Below are positions 57,751-64,000 of a stretch of 64,000 nt of DNA, piece after piece. Origin of the DNA: Mycobacterium intracellulare ATCC 13950 (GTDB lineage: Bacteria; Actinomycetota; Actinomycetes; Mycobacteriales; Mycobacteriaceae); assembly GCF_000277125.1 (NCBI RefSeq), contig NC_016946.1, positions 4,340,001-4,404,000 of the forward strand, given 5' to 3'. The notes beneath the pieces are model-generated. The model saw only the letters and a list, made by a program, of their open reading frames with translations. It was not told where the DNA came from and made no database searches. Each line of letters opens with the position of its first letter. The stretch's first letter is position 1. Made by a program: the position numbers and the translations under genes.

Positions 57751-58629
57751 GTGAGACCCGCTCACTCGGCATCGTCCTCGGCCCGTCCCCCGATTCATCT
57801 CGGTTCCGGCGAGCCGGTCGTGCTACTCCACGGGTTTTTGATGTCGCAGACGGTGTGGGATCCGGTGGCGCCGCGGCTGGCCGACACCGGCCGCTACGAG
57901 GTCTTCGCCCCGACCATGGCCGGGCACAACGGCGGCCCCTACGCGGGCACTTGGCTGCTGAGCTCGTCGGTGCTGGCCGACCACGTCGAACGCCAGCTCG
58001 ACCAGCTCGGCTGGGACAGCGCGCACCTGGTGGGCAACTCGCTGGGCGGCTGGGTGGCCTTCGAGCTCGAGCGGCGCGGGCGGGCCCGCAGCGTCACCGG
58101 CGTCGGCGCCGCGGGCGGGTGGACGCGCTGGAGCCCGGTCAAATTCGAGGTCATCAGCAAGTTCATCGCCGGGATGCCGATCCTGGGACTGGCCCGGCTG
58201 CTGGGCCCGCGCGCGCTGCGGCTGCCGCTGAGCCGCCGCCTGGCCACCCTGCCGCTGAGCGCCACCCCGGAAGGGGTCAGCGACGAGCAACTGCGCGGTG
58301 TGGTCGACGACGCCGCGCACTGCCCGGCGTACTTCCAGCTGCTGATCAAGTCGCTGCTGCAGCCCGGCCTGCTGGAGCTGGCGCAGACCGCGGTGCCCGT
58401 GCAGCTGGTGCTGTGCGAGAAGGACCGGGTGGTGCCGCCCAGCAGGTTCAGCCGGCATTTCACCGACTTTTTGCCGGAGGGAACGAAGATCACCAAGCTC
58501 GACGGCGTCGGGCACGTGCCGATGTTCGAGGCGCCGGAGCGGATCACCGCGGCCATCGCCGACTTCATCGACGAGTGCACCGCGGGCCCGGACCGGCTTT
58601 CCGACCGGCACCGGCCGCCGGCTAGCTAG
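57751..58629 (+). CDS. Alpha/beta hydrolase fold protein
   Basis: A 292-residue hydrolase from GTG 57751; ATG 57709 in frame would add 14 residues but overlaps a likely -10 element. The fold marks are [15 protein letters not shown], the nucleophile Ser in [13 protein letters not shown], the acid in [11 protein letters not shown], and His in [11 protein letters not shown]. tuberculosis has this gene split as Rv3337/Rv3338, while here it is intact. The substrate is unknown. Its end overlaps convergent icd1 by eight bases. Confidence 0.88.
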   Translation: MRPAHSASSSARPPIHLGSGEPVVLLHGFLMSQTVWDPVAPRLADTGRYEVFAPTMAGHNGGPYAGTWLLSSSVLADHVERQLDQLGWDSAHLVGNSLGGWVAFELERRGRARSVTGVGAAGGWTRWSPVKFEVISKFIAGMPILGLARLLGPRALRLPLSRRLATLPLSATPEGVSDEQLRGVVDDAAHCPAYFQLLIKSLLQPGLLELAQTAVPVQLVLCEKDRVVPPSRFSRHFTDFLPEGTKITKLDGVGHVPMFEAPERITAAIADFIDECTAGPDRLSDRHRPPAS

Positions 58630-59863
58630 CCAGTTCCTTTTCCAGGTTCTCCGCGATCGAGTCGAGGAATTCCTCGCTCTGCTGCCACTCCTGGTCGGGC
58701 CCGATCAGGATGGCGAGGTCCTTGGTCATCTTCCCGCTCTCGACGGTGGAGACGACGACGTTTTCCAGCGTCTGCGCGAACTCGACCACCTCGGGGGTGT
58801 CGTCCAGCTTGCCGCGGTGCGCCAGTCCCCGCGTCCAGGCGAAGATCGAGGCGATCGGGTTGGTCGAGGTCGGCTTGCCGGCCTGGTACTGGCGGAAGTG
58901 CCGGGTGACGGTGCCGTGCGCGGCCTCGGCCTCGACCGTCTTGCCGTCGGCCGTCATCAGCACCGAGGTCATCAGCCCCAGCGAGCCGTAGCCCTGGGCG
59001 ATGGCGTCGGATTGCACGTCGCCGTCGTAGTTCTTGCACGCCCACACGTAGCCGCCCTCCCACTTGAGGCAGGCGGCGACCATGTCGTCGATCAGCCGGT
59101 GCTCGTAGGTCAGGCCCTCGGCCTCGAACTGCTCCTTGAATTCCTCGTCGTAGATGCGCTGGAACTCGTCTTTGAACATGCCGTCGTAGGCCTTGAGGAT
59201 GGTGTTCTTGGTGGACAGGTACACCGGCCACTTGGCGTTCAGGCCGTACTTGAACGACGCGCGCGCGAAGTCGCGCACGGAGTCCTTGAAGTTGTACATC
59301 CCCATCACCACGCCGCCGTCGTCGGGCAGGGACACCATCTCGTGGACCATCGGCTCGCTGCCGTCGGCCGGGGTGAACGTGATGGCGACGGTGCCGGGCT
59401 TGTCGACCTTGAAGTTGGTCGCCCGGTACTGGTCGCCGAACGCGTGGCGGCCGATGACGATCGGTTTGGTCCAGCCCGGAACCAGGCGTGGCACGTTGGA
59501 GATGACGATCGGTTCGCGGAAGATGGTGCCGCCCAAGATGTTCCGGATCGTCCCGTTCGGCGACAGCCACATCTTCTTGAGGTTGAATTCGGAGACGCGG
59601 GCCTCGTCGGGGGTGATCGTCGCGCACTTGACGCCCACGCCGTGCTTCTTGATGGCGTAGGCCGCGTCGATCGTCACCTGGTCGTCGGTGCGGTCACGGT
59701 GCTCGATGCCCAGGTCGTAGTAGTCCAGATCGATGTCGAGGTGCGGAAGGATCAGCTGGTCCTTGATCAGCTTCCAGATGACGCGGGTCATCTCGTCGCC
59801 GTCGAGCTCGACCACGCGGCCCTTGACCTTGATCTTGGCTTCTTTGGAACCCGGGCTCGACAT
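58622..59863 (-). CDS. icd1: NADP-dependent isocitrate dehydrogenase, dimeric eukaryote-like type
   Basis: A 413-residue enzyme (Rv3339c is 409). [12 protein letters not shown] at the N-terminus, [19 protein letters not shown] with the substrate Ser/Arg/Asn, the metal Asp pair in [20 protein letters not shown], and [10 protein letters not shown] are the family marks. It makes 2-oxoglutarate from isocitrate with NADP. It lies 19 bases after icd2 on the same strand, so both isocitrate dehydrogenases are probably on one transcript. In M. tuberculosis icd2 is elsewhere. Confidence 0.97.
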   Translation of the reverse strand: MSSPGSKEAKIKVKGRVVELDGDEMTRVIWKLIKDQLILPHLDIDLDYYDLGIEHRDRTDDQVTIDAAYAIKKHGVGVKCATITPDEARVSEFNLKKMWLSPNGTIRNILGGTIFREPIVISNVPRLVPGWTKPIVIGRHAFGDQYRATNFKVDKPGTVAITFTPADGSEPMVHEMVSLPDDGGVVMGMYNFKDSVRDFARASFKYGLNAKWPVYLSTKNTILKAYDGMFKDEFQRIYDEEFKEQFEAEGLTYEHRLIDDMVAACLKWEGGYVWACKNYDGDVQSDAIAQGYGSLGLMTSVLMTADGKTVEAEAAHGTVTRHFRQYQAGKPTSTNPIASIFAWTRGLAHRGKLDDTPEVVEFAQTLENVVVSTVESGKMTKDLAILIGPDQEWQQSEEFLDSIAENLEKELAS

Positions 59864-59882
59864 CGGTGCCTTTCCTGCGGCG

Positions 59883-62120
59883 TCAGCCTTGTGCGGCGGC
59901 CAGCACTTCGTTGAACGTCTTGCTCGGCCGCATCACCGCCGTCGTCTTCTCGCTGTCCGGGTAGTAGTACCCACCGATGTCGACCGACTCACCCTGCACC
60001 TCGGCGAGTTCGCCCACGATGGTGTCCTCGTTCTCGGCCAACGAGTCCGCCAGCGCGGCGAAGCGCTCGCGCAAATCCTCGTCGTCGTCTTGCGCGGCGA
60101 GTTCCTGGGCCCAGTACAGCGCCAGGTAGAACTGGCTGCCGCGGTTGTCGAGTTCACCGGTCTTGCGCGACGGACTCTTGTTGTTGTCCAACAGCTTTCC
60201 GATCGCGGCATCCAGCGTCTTGCCCAAGAGCTTGGCGCGCTCGTTGTCGGTCTTGATGCCGATGTCCTCGAAACACGCTCCCAGAGCCAGGAATTCACCG
60301 AGGGAGTCCCAGCGCAGGTGGTTCTCCTCGACGAGCTGGTGGACGTGCTTGGGCGCCGAACCGCCCGCGCCGGTTTCGTACATTCCGCCGCCGGCCATCA
60401 ACGGCACGATGGACAGCATCTTGGCGCTGGTGCCCAGCTCCAGGATCGGGAACAGGTCGGTGAGGTAGTCGCGCAGGATGTTTCCGGTGGCGGCGATCGT
60501 GTCCTGGCCGCGCATCGCGCGCTCCAGCGTGTACCTCATGGCCCACACCTGCGGCATGATGTTGATGTCCAGGCCCTCGGTGTCGTGTTCCTTGAGGTAC
60601 TCCTTGACCTTCTTGCGCAGCTCGACCTCGTGCGGGCGTTCGGTGTCGAGCCAGAACACCACGGTCATGCCCGAGTTGCGCGCCCGGGTGACGGCCAGCT
60701 TGACCCAGTCCCGGATCGCTTCGTCCCGCACGATGGGCATGCGCCAGATGTCGCCGGCCTCCACGTTCTGGGTGAGCAGGACCTCCCCGGTGTCGAGGTC
60801 GACGATGTTGGCGACGCCGCCCTCGGGGATCTCGAAGGTCTTGTCATGCGAGCCGTACTCCTCGGCCTGCTGCGCCATCAGCCCGACGTTGGGGACCGTG
60901 CCCATCGTCGTCGGATCGAACTGCCCGTGGGTCTTGCAGAAGTTGATGATCTCTTGGTAGATCCGGGAAAAGGTGGACTCGGGGTTGACGGCCTTGGTGT
61001 CCTTCTGTCGACCGTCGGCGCCCCACATCTTGCCGCCTGCGCGGATCATCGCCGGCATCGACGCGTCGACGATCACGTCGCTGGGCGAATGAAAGTTGGT
61101 GATGCCCTTGGCCGAATCGACCATCGCGAGCTCGGGCCGGTGCTCGTGGCAGGCGTGCAGGTCGCGGATGATCTCCTCGTGCAGCGACGCCGGCAGCGAC
61201 TCGATCTTGCTGTACAGATCGACCAATCCGTTGTTGACGTCGACGCCGAGTTCGTCGAAGAGCTCCTGGTGCTTGGCGAAGGCCTCCTTGTAGAAGATCT
61301 TCACGGCGTGGCCGAAGACGATGGGGTGGGAGACCTTCATCATCGTCGCCTTGACGTGCAGCGAGAACATCACGCCGGTCTCGTAGGCGTCCTGCATCTG
61401 CTCCTCGTAGAACTCGACGAGGGCCTTCTTGCTCATGAACATGGAGTCGATGACGTCGGCGTTGCGCAGCGACACCATCGGCTTGAGCACGATCGTCTCG
61501 CCGCTTTCGGTCTCCAGCTCCATCTTCACGTTGCGCGCGCGGTCCAGCGTCATCGACTTCTCGCCGTGATAGAAGTCGCCGCCGCGCATGGTCGCGACGT
61601 GGGTGCGCGACGCCGGCGACCAGGGCGCCATGCTGTGCGGATGCTTGCGCGCATACTCCTTGACGGCCTTGGGTGCGCGTCGGTCCGAGTTGCCTTGCCG
61701 CAGTACGGGATTCACGGCGCTGCCCAGGCACTTGGCGTAGCGGTCGCGAATTTCTTTGTCCTCGTCGGTCTTCGGGCTCTGCGGAAAGTCCGGAATCTTG
61801 AATCCCTTGCCTTGCAGCTCCTTGACGGCGGCGATCAGCTGCGGCACCGAGGCGCTGATGTTCGGCAGCTTGATGATGTTGGTGTCGGCCAGCTTCGTCA
61901 GCCGGCCCAACTCCGCGAGGTTGTCCGGGACCCGCTGCTCTTCGGTCAGGTGTTCGGGGAACTCGGCGAGGATCCGGGCGGCCACGGAGATGTCGCTGGT
62001 CTTGATCTCGATGCCCGCGGGTTCGGCGAAGGCACGCACGATCGGCAGGAACGCGTAGGTCGCCAGCAGCGGCGCCTCGTCGGTCAGCGTGTAGATGACG
62101 GTCGGCTTTTCGGCGCTCAC
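59883..62120 (-). CDS. icd2: Monomeric NADP-dependent isocitrate dehydrogenase
   Basis: A 745-residue monomeric-type enzyme, GTG start, the size of M. tuberculosis Icd2 (Rv0066c). [19 protein letters not shown] opens the protein; [20 protein letters not shown], the substrate loop, and [16 protein letters not shown] are recognisable. It is unrelated in fold length to Icd1 but does the same reaction. The gene is upstream of icd1 on the minus strand and diverges from metC across a 444-base leader region. Adjacent placement of the two isozymes differs from M. tuberculosis. Confidence 0.97.
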   Translation of the reverse strand: MSAEKPTVIYTLTDEAPLLATYAFLPIVRAFAEPAGIEIKTSDISVAARILAEFPEHLTEEQRVPDNLAELGRLTKLADTNIIKLPNISASVPQLIAAVKELQGKGFKIPDFPQSPKTDEDKEIRDRYAKCLGSAVNPVLRQGNSDRRAPKAVKEYARKHPHSMAPWSPASRTHVATMRGGDFYHGEKSMTLDRARNVKMELETESGETIVLKPMVSLRNADVIDSMFMSKKALVEFYEEQMQDAYETGVMFSLHVKATMMKVSHPIVFGHAVKIFYKEAFAKHQELFDELGVDVNNGLVDLYSKIESLPASLHEEIIRDLHACHEHRPELAMVDSAKGITNFHSPSDVIVDASMPAMIRAGGKMWGADGRQKDTKAVNPESTFSRIYQEIINFCKTHGQFDPTTMGTVPNVGLMAQQAEEYGSHDKTFEIPEGGVANIVDLDTGEVLLTQNVEAGDIWRMPIVRDEAIRDWVKLAVTRARNSGMTVVFWLDTERPHEVELRKKVKEYLKEHDTEGLDINIMPQVWAMRYTLERAMRGQDTIAATGNILRDYLTDLFPILELGTSAKMLSIVPLMAGGGMYETGAGGSAPKHVHQLVEENHLRWDSLGEFLALGACFEDIGIKTDNERAKLLGKTLDAAIGKLLDNNKSPSRKTGELDNRGSQFYLALYWAQELAAQDDDEDLRERFAALADSLAENEDTIVGELAEVQGESVDIGGYYYPDSEKTTAVMRPSKTFNEVLAAAQG

Positions 62121-62269
62121 GGTCCCTCTCCCGGCGTGATTATGGTCAGATCTGTGGGGGGCTCAGCAATCTAACTGCCACGTTATCAAGGGTGTTTGGA
62201 CAGGTGTCGACCTGCGTCTGCACCGCGACAGTTGGCAGCGGGTCGGCACAGTAAGATAGTCTTCGTATT

Positions 62270-62387
62270 GGTCATGAGCGCCAGCGACAAGCCCCGGCTT
62301 GCTGGCCGGCAACCCTCCAACCGCGGTGGGGTGCCCCGGGTGATGACCAGGTCTAGTAGCCACAGGCTGCGCGGCAAGCGCGGGTCC
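62270..62387 (+). promoter_or_regulatory. SAM-IV riboswitch upstream of metC
   Basis: GGTCATGAGCGCCAGC opens stem P1, which closes with GATGACC at 62342-62348. The SAM-binding core CCCCGGCTTGCTGGCCGGCA and CAACCCTCCAACCGCGGTGG match the SAM-I/SAM-IV superfamily. The 3' element GCGGCAAGCGCGGGTCC forms the SAM-IV-specific part. SAM-IV leaders in front of mycobacterial metC are known. The last bases, GGGTCCG, can pair either within the aptamer end or with CGGACCC at 62395-62401, giving a switch over the next ribosome site. A -10-like TAAGAT lies at 62252-62257. Confidence 0.9.
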
Positions 62388-62421
62388 GCCATAACGGACC
62401 CCTGACTAGAGGGGACACGTG

Positions 62422-62502
62422 ATGTGCTTCTGTCCAGCTCCTTGCGATCATCGGCTCGCCTTGGTGGAGCCGCTGATGTGCGCGACCGTGCGCCGCTGCT
62501 AG
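62422..62502 (+). CDS. Cysteine-rich 26-residue leader peptide of metC
   Basis: ATG 62422 follows AGAGGGG by seven bases and opens a 26-codon frame ending in TAG at 62500. Cys occupies positions 2, 4, 8, 20 and 26 (MCFCPAPC at the start), a fifth of all residues, against a genome where Cys is rare. It lies between the SAM-IV riboswitch and metC. Cys-rich short frames act as cysteine-sensing attenuators in mycobacteria (known for other sulfur operons). Here stalling at codons 2-8 would cover CTCCT (62438-62442), which can pair with AGGAG (62547-62551) before metC. The peptide itself need not have a function. Confidence 0.65.
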   Translation: MCFCPAPCDHRLALVEPLMCATVRRC

Positions 62503-62564
62503 CCGGCCGGCCGTAAGGCCCCGCTGAAGACCCGAGCCCATATTTCAGGAGAAAGCCAACCCAC

Positions 62565-63953
62565 GTGAGTTCCGACAGTTCTTCTTCCAACGGCACCACC
62601 AGCGAGAACACCGATCCGACCGCGCATTGGTCGTTCGAGACCAAGCAGGTGCACGCCGGGCAGCAGCCCGACCCGGCCACCAACGCCCGCGCCCTGCCGA
62701 TCTACCAGACCACCTCGTACGTCTTCGACGACACCACGCACGCCGCCGCCCTGTTCGGGCTGGAGGTGCCGGGCAACATCTACACCCGGATCGGCAACCC
62801 GACCACCGACGTCGTCGAGCAGCGCATCGCCGCGCTCGAGGGCGGTGTGGCGGCGCTGTTCCTGAGCTCCGGCCAGGCGGCGGCCACGTTCGCCATCTTG
62901 AACATCGCGTGTGCCGGAGATCACATCGTCTCGAGCCCCAGGCTCTACGGCGGGACCTACAACCTGTTCCACTACTCGCTGGCCAAGCTCGGCATCGAGG
63001 TCAGCTTCGTGGAGGACCCCGACGATCTGGATTCGTGGCGGGCCGCGGCGCGGCCGAACACCAAGGCGTTCTTCGCCGAGACCATCTCCAATCCGCAGAT
63101 CGACATCCTGGACATCCCCGGTGTCGGCGGGGTCGCCCACGACACGGGCGTCCCGCTGATCGTCGACAACACGATCGCCACGCCCTACCTGATCCAGCCG
63201 CTGAAGCACGGCGCGGACATCGTCGTGCACTCGGCCACCAAGTACCTGGGCGGCCACGGCTCGGCGATCGCCGGGGTGGTCGTCGACGGCGGCACGTTCG
63301 ACTGGACGCAGGGCCGTTTCCCGGGGTTCACCACGCCGGACCCGAGCTACCACGGGGTGGTGTTCGCCGAGCTCGGTCCGCCGGCCTACGCGCTCAAGGC
63401 GCGCGTGCAGCTGCTGCGCGACCTCGGTTCGGCCGCCGCGCCGTTCAACGCGTTCCTGGTCGCCCAGGGCATCGAGACGCTGAGCCTGCGCGTCGAGCGT
63501 CACGTCGCCAACGCCCAGCGCGTGGCCGAGTTCTTGTCCGGCCACGACGGCGTGCTCTCGGTGAACTATGCGGGACTGCCCAGCTCGCCCTGGCACGAGC
63601 GGGCAAAGGAGCTGGCGCCCAAGGGAACCGGGGCGGTGCTGTCGTTCGAGCTGGCCGGCGGCATCGAGGCCGGCAAGGCCTTCGTGAACGCGCTGAAGTT
63701 GCACAGCCACGTCGCCAACATCGGCGACGTGCGTTCCCTGGTGATCCACCCGGCCTCCACGACGCACGCCCAGCTGTCCCCGCAGGAGCAGCTGAGCACC
63801 GGGGTCAGCCCGGGCCTGGTGCGGCTGGCGGTCGGCATCGAGGGGATCGACGACATCCTGGCCGACCTGGAGCTCGGCTTCGCCGCGGCGGCCAAATTCG
63901 GCGCGACCGCCGGAGCCTCGGGCACCGATCCGCACGCCGTGGCGGCGTTCTGA
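62565..63953 (+). CDS. metC: O-acetylhomoserine sulfhydrylase
   Basis: A 462-residue Cys/Met-metabolism PLP enzyme (Rv3340, metC/metZ), GTG start with AGGAGA 13-14 bases upstream. [20 protein letters not shown] opens the fold after a Ser-rich N-terminus; [36 protein letters not shown] (PLP Asp) and the Schiff-base Lys in [12 protein letters not shown] follow. It joins sulfide to O-acetylhomoserine to make homocysteine for methionine. metA, supplying the substrate, follows after 14 bases. The SAM-IV element and the leader peptide precede it. Confidence 0.97.
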   Translation: MSSDSSSSNGTTSENTDPTAHWSFETKQVHAGQQPDPATNARALPIYQTTSYVFDDTTHAAALFGLEVPGNIYTRIGNPTTDVVEQRIAALEGGVAALFLSSGQAAATFAILNIACAGDHIVSSPRLYGGTYNLFHYSLAKLGIEVSFVEDPDDLDSWRAAARPNTKAFFAETISNPQIDILDIPGVGGVAHDTGVPLIVDNTIATPYLIQPLKHGADIVVHSATKYLGGHGSAIAGVVVDGGTFDWTQGRFPGFTTPDPSYHGVVFAELGPPAYALKARVQLLRDLGSAAAPFNAFLVAQGIETLSLRVERHVANAQRVAEFLSGHDGVLSVNYAGLPSSPWHERAKELAPKGTGAVLSFELAGGIEAGKAFVNALKLHSHVANIGDVRSLVIHPASTTHAQLSPQEQLSTGVSPGLVRLAVGIEGIDDILADLELGFAAAAKFGATAGASGTDPHAVAAF

Positions 63954-63967
63954 AGGAGACCGCCCCG

Positions 63968-64000
63968 ATGACGATCCCCGACGCGCCCACCCAAACGCTG
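63968..64000 (+). CDS. metA: Homoserine O-acetyltransferase, first 11 codons (cut by window end)
   Basis: ATG 63968 with GAAGGAG upstream begins MTIPDAPTQTL, matching the N-terminus of M. tuberculosis MetA/MetX (Rv3341), and the gene order metC-metA supports it. The enzyme acetylates homoserine for MetC. Only 33 bases are inside the window, so nothing of the catalytic domain is seen. Confidence 0.85.
   Translation, partial: MTIPDAPTQTL

Noticed and set aside
59733..62174. An 813-codon plus-strand frame opposite icd2 and icd1
   Set aside because: Composition of a shadow frame (Val/Leu/Asp/His-rich); the minus strand holds two well-known enzymes.

Overview
The window is high-GC mycobacterial chromosome. 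Gene order follows the Mycobacterium tuberculosis accA3 to metA segment (Rv3285 to Rv3341) almost gene for gene. PPE proteins, SigF, Lat, SapM, DacB1, AmiA1/B1 and a monomeric isocitrate dehydrogenase all occur here. Several differences from M. tuberculosis (no phoY1, no atsB, no toxin-antitoxin/moaX block, extra PPE, VWA, cutinase and icd2 genes) suggest a slow-growing non-tuberculous species, probably of the M. avium complex. The species call is inference; the synteny is from memory of the M. tuberculosis map.

Layout. 1-4.5 kb: end of accA3, then the general-stress sigma locus (rsbW-sigF with usfY and a membrane gene upstream on the minus strand, a SigF-type promoter in front of them, and a STAS antagonist-like gene running into the end of sigF). 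4.5-9.1 kb: a lysine-catabolism cluster (lat, lrpA, a 2-oxoadipate dioxygenase-like DUF1338 gene, pcd). 9.2-16.2 kb: a TetR regulator, Lhr helicase, Nei glycosylase and lipoprotein esterase LpqC. 16.3-21.8 kb: an accessory block of small secreted proteins, a CorA-like protein with a changed selectivity motif, two tandem PPE genes and a metallo-hydrolase. 21.9-30.7 kb: RluA-like synthase, glpD2, lpdA, a cyclotransferase-like gene, an esterase, amiA1/amiB1 and a cutinase. 30.7-34.8 kb: purine/pyrimidine salvage (deoD, pmmB, upp) and sapM. 34.9-40.7 kb: an acidic unknown protein, two facing VWA membrane proteins, a bicupin/GntR pair and a proline-rich secreted protein. 40.7-47.1 kb: cdd-deoA-add and sdhCDAB. 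47.1-51.3 kb: sigJ with its probable target gene, tandem repeats, an aminotransferase and a gene read in two frames. 51.4-58.6 kb: dacB1, sugI, nagA, a guanidine riboswitch with its exporter, a YihY protein, trpS and a hydrolase. 58.6-64 kb: icd1, icd2, then metC behind a SAM-IV riboswitch and a cysteine-rich leader peptide, and the first codons of metA.

The points most worth following are regulatory. The metC leader appears to stack a SAM-IV riboswitch, a mutually exclusive hairpin pair over the Shine-Dalgarno of a 26-codon Cys-rich leader peptide, and a possible pairing with the metC ribosome site. An ECF41-type promoter lies just upstream of a carboxymuconolactone-decarboxylase gene beside sigJ. 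A guanidine-III riboswitch fronts a Gdx exporter. A canonical slippery heptamer joins two halves of a small gene near 51.3 kb. Two families of palindromic intergenic repeats occur several times, twice as tandem arrays. No CRISPR array, insertion sequence, rRNA or tRNA was seen.
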